Source of the DNA: Sodalis sp. dw_96
Lineage (GTDB): Bacteria > Pseudomonadota > Gammaproteobacteria > Enterobacterales > Enterobacteriaceae
Direction: 5' to 3'
DNA length: 64,000 bases
Assembly: GCF_018449575.1 (NCBI RefSeq)
Contig: NZ_JAAVUT010000004.1
Span: 186,001 to 250,000, forward strand
In this document: one piece after another, positions 29,049 through 37,905 of the stretch
How positions within the stretch are numbered: position 1 is the first letter of the stretch
How the letters are laid out: each line of letters opens with the position of its first letter
Translations under genes and position numbers: made by a program
The notes under the pieces: generated by a model
Told to the model about the DNA's origin: nothing
The model's input: only the letters and a program-made list of their open reading frames with translations
Databases searched by the model: none

Positions 29049-30041
29049 TTAAAGATGGTCGATGATACTGTCAACGCCCTGGCGGAACGGATCCACCGCC
29101 GGCAGGCCGAATTGACGCTCAAGGTCCGCCATATAACCAAGCGCGTCCGGTTCGGACAGAAACGCGCTATTAATGGAGATGCCGACAAAACGCGCTTGGG
29201 GATTGGTTAACTGCGCCATCTTCAGGTTGAGCGCCATGCAATCCGCCAGATCCGGCAGCGGATAATCCACCCCCCGCATGGCGGTACGCGTGGGCTCGTG
29301 GCATAACACCAGGGCATCGGGCTGGGCGCCGTGAATCAGACCGGTGGTGACCCCGGCAAAGGAGGGATGAAACAAAGAACCCTGTCCTTCGATCACATCC
29401 CAATGATCCGGTTCATTGTCCGGCGCCAGCACTTCCACCGCGCCGGCGATAAAATCCGCCACAACCGCGTCAATACTGATGCCCGCGCCGCTCACCAAAA
29501 TACCGGTCTGGCCGGTGGCGCGAAAGGTCGCCTTTTGACCTCGCGCCAGCAACGCCTTCTCAATGGCCAGAGCGGTATACATTTTTCCGCAGGAGCAATC
29601 GGTACCCACCGGCAGCAGACGTTTGCCGCTGCGTTTGCGCCCATTGCCCACCGGCAGGACCGCGCTGGTGTGGCGCACGTCGAACAGGCTGCGGCCCAGA
29701 CGTTGGGCTGTTTCTTTTAATACCGGGACATCGGACAGGCGGTTATGCAATCCCGCCGCCAAATCCATGCCGCTTTCCAACGCCTGTTGCAAAAGCGCCA
29801 CCCAACTTTCGCTAATAACCCCGCCGCGATTAGCCACCCCCACCACCAGCGTCTTGGCCCCTTTGGCCACAGCGGCGTTTATATCCAGATCCGGCAGTTC
29901 GCAATCCACCTGGCAGCCCGCCATTCTCAGTTGACCGACACAATATTCCGGATGCCAGTGGCGTATGCCGGTGGCAACTTTTGCCGCCAGACGGTCATGG
30001 GCATCGGCCAGAAATAACAGGTAAGGTTTTTGAATTTCCAT
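29049..30041 (-). CDS. dgcN: DgcN-family (DUF1611) protein, likely D-glutamate N-acetyltransferase
   Basis: A 330-residue protein of the DUF1611 / DgcN family. Family features are GVANRGGVISESWVALL near residue 70, the P-loop-like LPVGTDCSCGKMYTALAIEK near residue 143, and ATGQTGILVSG followed by VIEGQGSLFHPSFAGVTTGL. DgcN proteins have been linked to D-glutamate catabolism, acting with a dehydrogenase (DgcA); no dgcA gene is in this window. Its stop overlaps or abuts the aminotransferase start, so the two are coupled. I infer that the pair converts D-amino acids via D-glutamate. The nearby Liv-type transporter may supply the substrate. Confidence 0.78.
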   Translation of the reverse strand: MEIQKPYLLFLADAHDRLAAKVATGIRHWHPEYCVGQLRMAGCQVDCELPDLDINAAVAKGAKTLVVGVANRGGVISESWVALLQQALESGMDLAAGLHNRLSDVPVLKETAQRLGRSLFDVRHTSAVLPVGNGRKRSGKRLLPVGTDCSCGKMYTALAIEKALLARGQKATFRATGQTGILVSGAGISIDAVVADFIAGAVEVLAPDNEPDHWDVIEGQGSLFHPSFAGVTTGLIHGAQPDALVLCHEPTRTAMRGVDYPLPDLADCMALNLKMAQLTNPQARFVGISINSAFLSEPDALGYMADLERQFGLPAVDPFRQGVDSIIDHL

Positions 30042-30802
30042 TATAAACGCCTCGATAATAGGAGCAATGTAGGGACCGGCCTCACCGGGTGCGGGGGTCT
30101 GTTACTCTGCTGACAGACAGTGCCGGAGTGTTAGCGGAGTAACAATATTAAGCACAGGACATGCCAATGAGAAAATTTCAGTCTATTATATTAAAAATCA
30201 AAAGGTTAAATATTAAAATGCTGCTAAATCATCCTCAGATCCCGGCACGGGGCATTTTTTTGCACCAACTTCAGGCATTAACACTGCCTGAGTGCCCCAT
30301 GCAGGTGAATATTAATAATTTTTTAACAAATATCATGATAAAGCACTGGCATCACCGCCACAATCCGGCATAAACGTCGAACGACTCGCGCCCATTTCGA
30401 CATAAAAATACGCTAACGGCTTTTTTACCGACGCTTATGCGGCTCCGGGGATAAAAGAGGATTAAATACGATATGGAATCAGGAAAATGAGATGCAGACG
30501 GCGGAAATCAGTCAAGGTCATCTGAACGTTTTATTCATAAGTTTAACGCAAAAAAAAAACCTAAACCGCTTGTCCACCACCATACGCAATAGGAACAAGG
30601 AGTTTAGGTTTTACTTAAATTGCTTTCTGATACTAAGTACAAGCACGGTTTATGATAATGAAACGCGCCCGGATTTTTAACAAGCGCGACGCGTCGGCAG
30701 ATGTGAATTCTGTGATTCCGCTCAAATTCTAACCATTAGCAGACCTGCCCAAAGCAATCAATTCAATGTGCGAGAAATATGACTGATAACGGTTTCGCGC
30801 GC
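30042..30802. other. Gap between dgcN and arsC
   Basis: About 760 bases. It holds the hairpin at 30557-30611, probably ending the arsC transcript. Short plus-strand frames (30161-30373, 30492-30680) have no support. The dgcN promoter should lie near 30060-30150. Confidence 0.5.
30557..30611 (-). terminator. Hairpin downstream of arsC
   Basis: AAACCTAAAC-CG-CTTGT (30557-30573) pairs with ACAAG-GA-GTTTAGGTTT (30595-30611). On the minus strand it is followed by a run of ten T, so it fits a terminator for arsC transcription, although it lies 190 bases beyond the arsC stop. The stem is unusually long and could also belong to a small RNA. Confidence 0.6.
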
Positions 30803-31162
30803 TCAATCGTGGGGCAGGATTTCCAATACCCGTTCCTTGGGGCGGCAAAGCCGGCTACCCAACGGGGTGACAACGATAGGACGGTTGATTAAAATCGGGT
30901 TATCCACCATAAAATCAATCAGCTGCTGGTCACTCCAGCGATCATCCGACAAATCGAGCTGCTGGTAAGGATCGTTGTTGGTTCTTAACAATGCGCGGGC
31001 CGTAATGCCCATATCGGCAATCAGCTTTGCCAATTGCCGGCGATCAGGGGGCGTTTTCAGGTATTCAATGATATTCGGCTCATGTCCCAGCTCGCGAATC
31101 AGCGCCAGGGTATTGCGGGAGGTGCCGCAAACAGGATTATGGTAAATGGTAACGTCGCTCAT
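30803..31162 (-). CDS. arsC: ArsC, glutaredoxin-coupled arsenate reductase
   Basis: This enzyme reduces arsenate to arsenite with glutathione and glutaredoxin. The N-terminal YHNPVCGTSRNTLALI holds the catalytic cysteine (residue 12). The arginines that bind arsenate are in the conserved stretch ILINRPIVVTPLGSRLCRP. At 119 residues it stops after LEILPHD, about 22 residues earlier than E. coli ArsC. The missing part is a variable tail, so activity need not be lost. GGAGG precedes the ATG. No arsB or arsR lies nearby, so this is an orphan arsC. Confidence 0.9.
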   Translation of the reverse strand: MSDVTIYHNPVCGTSRNTLALIRELGHEPNIIEYLKTPPDRRQLAKLIADMGITARALLRTNNDPYQQLDLSDDRWSDQQLIDFMVDNPILINRPIVVTPLGSRLCRPKERVLEILPHD

Positions 31163-31515
31163 CGGTGCTGTTCCTCCAGTCAGGGAATAAAATGTAACTT
31201 CATTACCTGCCAGTATCGCGTTTTACACGTTTTGCCGCACGTCATTTTGAGCAATGCCCTGAACGACCTCAGAGCCCGACCCATTAATAAACACTCTATA
31301 TGGAGGCCTTTTGATGCAGGAACGATTTGTATAATTATCTTGTCATTTGTCTTTTTATTTTAATTAAAACCATAAAAAAACTGCCGGAGATTAATCCGGC
31401 AGTTATCAGCTATGACGGTCATATAATTAGGCCACGCTATCCATCAAGATAAATTACCGTTAAGATAAATTGACGAAGCATAATTATGTGGCTGTATCAT
31501 ATCCTTCCCGATAAA
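31163..31515. other. Gap between arsC and the KGG stress gene
   Basis: About 350 AT-rich bases with the terminator at 31374-31402. No gene is visible. Confidence 0.6.
31374..31402 (-). terminator. Rho-independent terminator downstream of the KGG-repeat gene
   Basis: CTGCCGGA (31381-31388) pairs with TCCGGCAG (31395-31402), and on the minus strand seven T follow. It lies on the correct side for the yciG-like gene. Confidence 0.85.
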
Positions 31516-31698
31516 TTACCGGGAAGGCTTTCTTCCGCCGCCATGGCTGTTGCGGCCGCCTTTTTCACCGGCTTCGGCTGCGCGTTGCGGGTCGTTCTTG
31601 AAATTGCCTCCGCTATGCTGGCCGCCTTTCTTGCCTGCGCTGGACGCTTTTTCACGATCTTCAGCAAAGTTACCTGAACCGCCACGATGAGTAGCCAT
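31516..31698 (-). CDS. KGG-repeat (Con-10 / YciG-like) stress protein
   Basis: A 60-residue very hydrophilic protein of the YciG/GsiB type. It starts MATHRGGSGNFAEDREKASS and carries three GG-repeat motifs (AGKKGGQHSGGNF, AGEKGGRNSHGGG). Such proteins are induced in stationary phase or by osmotic and desiccation stress, often under RpoS control. GGAGG lies before the ATG. It is monocistronic, with its own terminator. The parallel frame at 31497-31685 is a shadow. Confidence 0.88.
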   Translation of the reverse strand: MATHRGGSGNFAEDREKASSAGKKGGQHSGGNFKNDPQRAAEAGEKGGRNSHGGGRKPSR

Positions 31699-32326
31699 CA
31701 GAGACCTCCGAGTGAGTTAAAAGTTCATGCCGTAATACATAGTATTTTAGAAAAATAGCTATCTATCATTTCCGGTTTCTTAATCAAAGAATGATTCAAA
31801 GAATGATTCAAAGAATGATTAAGCGACCGTTATGATTGATCCTAGTAGACTCACCTCAGCTGGCAAGGCCTATTTACACCTTGAAACAAAATGCGGGAAA
31901 ATAAATTTCACGTCCTCTACCAATATTATATTTAAGTGCCTGAATACCGGGAAAGAAAATTAATACTTCATCATCCTGCCCGCTCGAATCTTTTCATGCC
32001 TATTAAGCAAACATATCCACGATTGAATTCAACGCCTGTTTGATGAGGAATATGTCCCAAGACGTGCCGCCGACACCTGACCGGCCAAACAGACAGCCCA
32101 CATAGAACGGATCCGGGCCAGGCACCGGAATCCGGCGATAAAATGCCTGATAAGCCCTGATATCCTTCCTGCTGGGGTTTTAGTCCCGCGATTGCCAAAA
32201 AAAAAAGCCCGATCCAAAAAAAGCCCGATATAGTAAAGATACGCATTTCCCTGGAGTATATTGGAAAGCACAAATAATTTGACCCTGAGTGGAACCGGGT
32301 CGTTCGTTCTGATGAAGGAGTACTCT
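31699..32326. other. Gap with 12-bp repeats and a possible decayed membrane-protein gene
   Basis: About 630 bases. The first part holds the 12-bp repeat at 31785-31820. On the minus strand, an ATG at 32246 begins MRIFTISGFFWIGLFFLAIAG, one membrane helix, and then runs into sequence that looks frameshifted (two overlapping frames, 31971-32273 and 32029-32334). It may be the relic of a small membrane protein gene. I cannot name it. Confidence 0.35.
31785..31820. repeat. Three perfect copies of a 12-bp tandem repeat
   Basis: CAAAGAATGATT occurs three times in a row at 31785, 31797 and 31809, about 90-120 bases upstream of the yciG-like start. It could tune the promoter by copy number. Confidence 0.85.
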
Positions 32327-32623
32327 ATGTCCACAGATATTCATGTCGTTGCCGTAATCGAAGGAAAACCTGGCAGTGCCGAAGCTATCAAAGCGGTGAC
32401 CAAACCTTGTGTTGACGCGACGCGCAAGGAAGAAGGCTGTTTAAAATATCATCTTCACCAGGATCAAGAGCGCCCCGATCATTTCATTTTTGTCGAACAC
32501 TGGGCCAGCCAGGAAATTCTGGCAAAGCACGGTCAGTCTGCGCATCTCAAGGCGATGGTGGACGAATTGGCCTCGCTTACGGTAAAACCTTTGGAAGTCT
32601 CGTTATTGAAAAATGTGTACTGA
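32327..32623 (+). CDS. Small antibiotic-biosynthesis-type monooxygenase (ABM fold)
   Basis: A 98-residue protein with a single ABM ferredoxin-like domain. It begins MSTDIHVVAVIEGKPGSAEA and includes EEGCLKYHLHQDQERPDHFIFVEHW, the family's central sheet, and ends in a short strand (VSLLKNVY). Such proteins are cofactor-free monooxygenases or quinone-handling enzymes and act as dimers. AAGGAG lies 8 bases before the chosen ATG. It is a distant relative of YgiN, whose own gene lies at 50950. The substrate is unknown. Confidence 0.85.
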   Translation: MSTDIHVVAVIEGKPGSAEAIKAVTKPCVDATRKEEGCLKYHLHQDQERPDHFIFVEHWASQEILAKHGQSAHLKAMVDELASLTVKPLEVSLLKNVY

Positions 32624-32685
32624 TCCACGGTTAAGCAGTCGATATGGCCAGGCAACCCAGTGATGTTTGACGATTTTCACCGCTC

Positions 32686-32729
32686 CGGGACCCGTTAGGC
32701 CGGCGAATACCGTCGTCCGTCGGGTCCCG
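32686..32729. repeat. Inverted repeat between convergent genes
   Basis: CGGGACCCG (32686-32694) pairs with CGGGTCCCG (32721-32729) between the monooxygenase gene and the convergent hydrolase gene. It is a possible shared terminator without a T-run. Confidence 0.45.
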
Positions 32730-32759
32730 TCACGGGAGGGCAGCGACCGGCCGTATCCC

Positions 32760-33632
32760 TTAGAGATATTCACGCAGCCAGTACAACTGACGTTCCGCCA
32801 CCTGCGTAAAATGTTTACCGGCAAACAAATCGTAATGGCGGGCCTGCGGTTGAATATGGCAATGTTTTTCCGCCGCAACGGCCTGATAGAAAGCCAAGCC
32901 ATACTCCAGAGCAATCACTTTATCATCCTCCGCGAAAACCATTAAGGTCGGCTGGGTAATTCTCTCTGCCGCCGCCGCCGGATGGTATTGAATCGCTTCC
33001 CACACCGTCATGTAAGGCACCTTGATATTCAGCGCCGGGTAACGTTTTTTGTTTCTTTCAAAAAAAGCGCGCGATTCCTCATCGGTCATGACCTTGATGA
33101 TGGGCACAAACAGCTCTTTGCCGGATTGACGCTTTTTACGCTCCATTCGCTCCATGGTATTGAGGAATCTCTTTTTTTCGTCATATGCCATATCACCCGT
33201 CACCAATTGTTCACCATCGGCAAAACCCATCTGGCTGATGATGCATTTCACTTCGGGATGCCGGGCGGCAACCTCAACCACATGGCAGCCTCCGAGGGAG
33301 GTGCCCCATAGCGCTATGCGTTTCGGGTCAATATCCGGCCGGTTTTCACACCATTCAAGCACGGTAATAATGTCGTTGATCTGCTGCTCAGGAACAACCC
33401 TGCCAGCCTCACCCTCGCTGTCGCCAAATCCCCGGTAATCAAACGTGACCGCCGTAAAACCGGCATCGGCGAATAACCCGGCGAAAACCGGCAGCAGAAG
33501 ATCCTGGATGCCGAAAAAGCCATGGCAAAGCAGAACTGCCGGCGCGGGAAACGCAGTGGGTCCCTGAGCAGGAAATAACCGTACCGCCAGTTTATCATTC
33601 TGGGAGACGATAGTATGTCGCTCTATGTCCAT
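32760..33632 (-). CDS. Alpha/beta hydrolase (YcjY / dienelactone hydrolase-like)
   Basis: A 290-residue cytosolic hydrolase. The oxyanion strand is LLCHGFFGIQD, the nucleophile elbow GTSLGG (near residue 110), the acid probably AEDDKV and the histidine QARHYDLF. A lid-like charged segment (DEKKRFLNTMERMERKKR) sits between strands 5 and 6. No signal peptide. AAGGAG precedes the ATG. It converges with the monooxygenase gene. Substrate unknown; esterase or C-C hydrolase activity is possible. Confidence 0.85.
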   Translation of the reverse strand: MDIERHTIVSQNDKLAVRLFPAQGPTAFPAPAVLLCHGFFGIQDLLLPVFAGLFADAGFTAVTFDYRGFGDSEGEAGRVVPEQQINDIITVLEWCENRPDIDPKRIALWGTSLGGCHVVEVAARHPEVKCIISQMGFADGEQLVTGDMAYDEKKRFLNTMERMERKKRQSGKELFVPIIKVMTDEESRAFFERNKKRYPALNIKVPYMTVWEAIQYHPAAAAERITQPTLMVFAEDDKVIALEYGLAFYQAVAAEKHCHIQPQARHYDLFAGKHFTQVAERQLYWLREYL

Positions 33633-34060
33633 CGACTTTTCTCCTTAATAATGAATCAATCATCGTCGTGACAAAATGTCTCTGTTCTTGTTTTTACAGA
33701 AATTATTTTAATCGAATGTAAGCTATTACTGTTTTCGTTAACTTCCATGCCATTGTATAGCACTGTCAGGTGCGGACTCAATGTGATAAATACGATTGAA
33801 TTTAGTTGTTTGGCTAATTAGTTTTTATATAACTATATAAAACATTTCCGAATTAGCTCATTGATTAATTAGCCACAATCCAGTTATGAGAGTATCTTTT
33901 ACTAACCTTACTATTAAAAACAAAAACGGACAAGCACAAATATAAATAACCTGCTAATAATAAATATCCTATTTTCATCTGGAATTAAAAAAATGATAGC
34001 CTTTTTTAAGCATCCTATGCCCAAGGATATAATTATACACTTAAATTATTTTATGAGTTA
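33633..34060. other. AT-rich gap
   Basis: About 430 AT-rich bases between the EAL gene end and the hydrolase start. It should hold the hydrolase promoter. No gene or clear terminator is visible. Confidence 0.55.
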
Positions 34061-35623
34061 TTAATTAGTTTGATTGAAGTAATGTTGGAATTGGGCTATG
34101 GGTAAAGGTTTGGAAAAGAGAAAGCCTTGCTGAAAGATAACCTTTTTGTCGAGCAAATACTGTTTTTGATGTAGATGCTCCACCCCCTCTGCAATGACCT
34201 GCATATTCAGCTTTTGTGCCAAATCAATAACCACATCGACAATAATTTTGGTGGCGCTCTCCAGTTCAATCATCGCGATAAACGACTTGTCCAGTTTAAG
34301 AAAGTCGATATTCATTTTGCTAAGATAAGAAAGACCGGAATACCCGGTACCGAAATCATCGATACCGATACGGACGCCAATCTCTTGCAACGCCGATAAA
34401 ACCTCTAAGGTGACGTCATTGATTTCAATGGACTGACGTTCAGTCAGCTCAAGCAATAGCTGGACATTTTTGCCTTGCACGCTTCGTAAAAATTCACGAC
34501 AGTCATCAACAATCCGCCTGTTCAGCAGATGGATGGCCGAGATATTAACGGCTATATGCAAGTTTTCGCGCCAATATACCGGCGTTTTGGCCACGACCTC
34601 CGCTACCTGTCTCATCAACTGCCGCGTCAGCGGGACTATCAGGCCGGACTCTTCCGCCAGGGGAATAAAGACTTCAGGGGATACCACGCCGTCGGTGGGA
34701 TGGTTCCACCGTGCCAGGATCTCTACGCCGGTACAGCAATCATTCCCGGCATCCATTACCGGCTGAAAGAAGGCCTCAAATTCATTGCGCTTTAACCCTT
34801 GAGCCATGGAGGATCGGATGGAGGTCAGCGTCTTGAGCCAATTACGGATCAGCAGCGAAGTGACTATCGATACCACCACCGAAAAAAGCACTATCACCCC
34901 GTAGGTATCGATAAGATCATCAATGAAACGGTGACGGGAGATATTAACCTGTAATTTGTATGGGTATTTGTGCGAATGCCCGGAGACAGCGATATACTCT
35001 TTCGCCATGGCGCTAACCGGCGCCAGCTTACCCAATGGAGACAGGAATTGATCGCCGATAATCACCATGACCTGATTATCAGTGCCGACAATATTCATCA
35101 TATAACTCATATACTGGGTATCTATAATGGCGCTGACGCCGTCGTTACCCCGGTATTTATGCAAAATGATGACGGCAAGATTGGGGAAAAGACGGGTGCC
35201 GCTGCGAAAGTGAATGGACGGCAGGGATGAGCTGTCGCTGGCGCTATGGGGTATTAACTGACGATGCGTAGTCAATGGCACCGTGCCGCAATAAACTTCA
35301 TCGTCATGAATAAGATTAACAGTGCGCACCATGGTATTTTTCACGCCCATCATACGCAACTGCTCCACCACCTCACCGCAGGGCCGACCGAGCAGCGCCA
35401 GTGCATCTTCCGCCGTGCCACTGGCATCATCCAATATGGTATCGATAAATTTGACCGTGCTGAGGATGTCGTTACCGGCTCTTTTCTCCAACGCGTGCTG
35501 TGCGATAATGGCTATTACAACTAATGAAAAAATGAAAAGGCATGCCGGGATAACCACCCATAACAGCATCAGATGTTTGTTGGTGAGTTTCGCTAAAACG
35601 GGTGCATCCATTGGCCAACGCAT
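34061..35623 (-). CDS. CSS-EAL cyclic-di-GMP phosphodiesterase
   Basis: A 520-residue inner-membrane phosphodiesterase that lowers cyclic-di-GMP. A transmembrane helix near residues 20-42 is followed by a periplasmic CSS-type domain (about 45-235) with cysteines in GRPCGEVV and DEVYCGT, then a second helix (about 240-262). The EAL domain (about 275-515) keeps its catalytic set: VEILARW (EIL in place of EAL), VNISA, LELTE, IDDFGTGYSGLS, LKLDKSFI, AEGVE and QGFLFSKP. In E. coli PdeC-type enzymes the CSS cysteines tune activity by a disulphide, so redox control is likely. AAGGGA precedes the ATG. It adjoins the quorum-sensing genes, pointing to control of surface growth or motility. Confidence 0.93.
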   Translation of the reverse strand: MRWPMDAPVLAKLTNKHLMLLWVVIPACLFIFSLVVIAIIAQHALEKRAGNDILSTVKFIDTILDDASGTAEDALALLGRPCGEVVEQLRMMGVKNTMVRTVNLIHDDEVYCGTVPLTTHRQLIPHSASDSSSLPSIHFRSGTRLFPNLAVIILHKYRGNDGVSAIIDTQYMSYMMNIVGTDNQVMVIIGDQFLSPLGKLAPVSAMAKEYIAVSGHSHKYPYKLQVNISRHRFIDDLIDTYGVIVLFSVVVSIVTSLLIRNWLKTLTSIRSSMAQGLKRNEFEAFFQPVMDAGNDCCTGVEILARWNHPTDGVVSPEVFIPLAEESGLIVPLTRQLMRQVAEVVAKTPVYWRENLHIAVNISAIHLLNRRIVDDCREFLRSVQGKNVQLLLELTERQSIEINDVTLEVLSALQEIGVRIGIDDFGTGYSGLSYLSKMNIDFLKLDKSFIAMIELESATKIIVDVVIDLAQKLNMQVIAEGVEHLHQKQYLLDKKVIFQQGFLFSKPLPIAQFQHYFNQTN

Positions 35624-36124
35624 TTATGTTCCCTTCTCATCGATCCTTCTTCGCGGCGAAGAGATTATCCCGCATTACAGTGTAAGTTAAGCCCTTGCTG
35701 CTCAAGAAGAGTATACACCCATTGAATAACTTTCAACTCACTGTGACGCGGGATGGCTGCAGGATTGATTAAGCACATACAGGCGTATCGGGGCAGACGG
35801 GGCGCGGTGGGTTATCCGGCGGACGACTCTCGCCTCTCCGGATGAATGGCCTTTGTTTGAAGCATGCCTTACTGATATTGTTCTCTTATCCGGCATGAGT
35901 ATTCACTTTTTTATTAGATTATTAAATCATTTTTTATTAATTGACTTTAATATTATTTTATTTTTATATCATTTACATTAATGATAGTATTTTGTCGTTG
36001 ACCGAACCTGTTATTTGTTTTACTATCAAATTAAATAATAAAACATATTTCATGCTTTATCCAGCCTTTGCTTTAGATGACTGACCCTTGCCAATACCAC
36101 CGCATGTGAATAATGAGAAGAAAA
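35624..36124. other. Divergent promoter region between the EAL and luxR genes
   Basis: About 500 bases, GC-richer near the EAL gene and AT-rich near luxR. It must hold both promoters. I see no convincing lux box in it. Confidence 0.5.
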
Positions 36125-36862
36125 ATGCTTATTAATGTTAAATCTGTCAGAGATAATAAACATGTTCTTATCACCGATGAAATCAATGATCTTATACATC
36201 GTGAGATCAATTTCCCAGAACACACCCGCTTTGCTTATTCGGTTATCAATAAGCGTCATTTGGACCCGCCCGTCATATACTCCAATTATCCGGCCGAATG
36301 GATTAATAAGTATATCAATATGACGCTCTACCAGCATGATCCTGTCATTATCATTGCGTTACAGCGCATCATGCCTTTCACCTGGAATGATAAAATATTG
36401 CCCCCAGATAAAATACGCCGCATAGACATTTTTAAAGTTGCCAAAAAATACAACATTTCTAATGGACATACTTTTCCTTTGCACGATCATGAAAACAATC
36501 TTGCCACGCTCAGCCTGTACACCGAGGGAGACATCGATTTATTCCAACACTATATTACAAATAACAAAAAGAACTTACAGCAATTATTACTCTCAATTCA
36601 TGAACGTTATATCATCGAGCGGAGACAGGATCACAGTATTTTGCGAGGTAAATTGGAAAAGAAATTAACATCTCGTGAAATAGAAGCACTGCGCTGGGCA
36701 AGTATCGGTAAAACCTATAATGAGATTGCTATTATCATGGGTATTACTGAAAGCACCGTTAAGTTTCATATAGGTAATCTGATCGTTAAACTTGGCGTCG
36801 TGAATGCAAAACATGCGATAAAAAAAGCGTCTGATTTACACCTGCTGCAATTCTCTGAATAA
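36125..36862 (+). CDS. LuxR-family quorum-sensing regulator (EsaR/ExpR type)
   Basis: A 245-residue acyl-homoserine lactone receptor. The N-terminal sensor (about 15-160) keeps the ligand-pocket residues in YPAEWINKYI, HDPVI, MPFTWND and NGHTFPLHDH. The C-terminal LuxR HTH (about 180-240) reads LTSREIEALRWASIGKTYNE and ITESTVKFHIGNLIVKLGV. It is closest in memory to EsaR, ExpR and YpeR, which bind DNA without ligand and are released by it. An ATG 12 bases upstream is the alternative start. It is convergent with luxI, as in that subfamily. Confidence 0.93.
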   Translation: MLINVKSVRDNKHVLITDEINDLIHREINFPEHTRFAYSVINKRHLDPPVIYSNYPAEWINKYINMTLYQHDPVIIIALQRIMPFTWNDKILPPDKIRRIDIFKVAKKYNISNGHTFPLHDHENNLATLSLYTEGDIDLFQHYITNNKKNLQQLLLSIHERYIIERRQDHSILRGKLEKKLTSREIEALRWASIGKTYNEIAIIMGITESTVKFHIGNLIVKLGVVNAKHAIKKASDLHLLQFSE

Positions 36863-36869
36863 GCAAGCG

Positions 36870-36944
36870 TCAATGACATGTATCACGGCATATTAAAAAG
36901 AGGTGCCCTGAGTACAGCGGCCATTGCCATTCTCATGTCATTGA
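36870..36944. repeat. Inverted repeat between convergent luxR and luxI
   Basis: TCAATGACATG (36870-36880) pairs with CATGTCATTGA (36934-36944) across a 53-base loop; the second arm itself sits in the palindrome CATGTCATTGACATG. It may end both transcripts or pair them. Confidence 0.5.
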
Positions 36945-37050
36945 CATGATATTACCCAATGTAGTTGGCACTAACGGGTTAAATTTATCTCTAACCATGC
37001 AGGGGTGTGCACATTGGAAACAATATCATACTTTTTAAATGAATAATAAG

Positions 37051-37680
37051 TTAAAGATAAATAGGCCATTTTTTCAAATAGTTCTCTTCACAATAGTGAT
37101 AACGCCGTATATATTTTATCAGTCTATCCTGGCTCTCATTATCAACACCCAGACGAAGTAAATAAACGGGGTCTTTTTTCTCGGATAATCCTATACTTTC
37201 AATGGTGATATTCCAGCCACTTCGTTTTAAGAGGATGTACATTGATTTGCTACATACTGTCATGATGTTTTTTTTACCAATAGTGCGCGTATAATTTATC
37301 ATGCCTAAAAATAATAAGTGACAGAAGGGTAGCTTCGTTTCCGCCAGGGATTTCATCCGCTCTTTATCGACAAAAAACCGGCTAGACTCCAGCAGAGCTT
37401 CATCTTCGGGGGCCTGGTAGTTGAAAAACGCCTTGAACGGACCGGTGATCATGTTCGGATACTTCATGCTGATGAAACGTACGCTGCTGACAATATAACC
37501 ATCATAACAGCCCAGCAAATAGTGGGTATGCTCATTGTCGTATTGATCGAACTCCCGGTCCCCTACGCAGGATACCTGCCAATCAAGGCGATCTTTAAAT
37601 GTCTTTTTTCTCAGCAAATATAATTCGTCAAGCTTATCATTGATAATATCCTGGTAATCTACACTAATTAAGTTAAACAT
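37051..37680 (-). CDS. LuxI-family acyl-homoserine lactone synthase (EsaI type)
   Basis: Makes the acyl-HSL signal from S-adenosylmethionine and an acyl carrier. It has 209 residues, and the invariant residues stand at their usual places: Arg24, Phe28, Trp34, Glu43, Asp45 and Asp48 in LRKKTFKDRLDWQV and REFDQYD, then SVRFIS and LLESSRFFVD. I chose the ATG with AAAGGA 6 bases before it; a TTG six bases upstream is possible. Acyl length cannot be read, but relatives make 3-oxo-hexanoyl-HSL. The gene is transcribed away from the lux box at 37774 and toward luxR. Confidence 0.95.
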   Translation of the reverse strand: MFNLISVDYQDIINDKLDELYLLRKKTFKDRLDWQVSCVGDREFDQYDNEHTHYLLGCYDGYIVSSVRFISMKYPNMITGPFKAFFNYQAPEDEALLESSRFFVDKERMKSLAETKLPFCHLLFLGMINYTRTIGKKNIMTVCSKSMYILLKRSGWNITIESIGLSEKKDPVYLLRLGVDNESQDRLIKYIRRYHYCEENYLKKWPIYL

Positions 37681-37773
37681 ACCCAATCCTTTTATCGTTA
37701 TGATGAATTCACTACCTTTGCTTAAACTGAATACAAAGTGATTTAATGGTATCAGTTAAAAAAAAACCTCACA

Positions 37774-37793
37774 ACCTGTACTAAAGTCCAGGT
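37774..37793. promoter_or_regulatory. lux box (LuxR-family binding site) in the luxI / CarA-like divergent promoter
   Basis: ACCTGTACTAAAGTCCAGGT is a near-palindromic 20-mer of lux/esa-box form, with arms ACCTG and CAGGT and the CTGTACT core of esaR-type boxes. It lies 94 bases upstream of luxI and 113 upstream of the divergent gene, so one site could control both. Confidence 0.8.
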
Positions 37794-37905
37794 AATAACT
37801 GCACTTAATATCAGCTTTCAATAAATCCATTAACGAGTATCGTATTTAACCAGGTCGTCTTCGCAGTAACCATTATTATCACATATGATAGTTATAAAGG
37901 AATGT

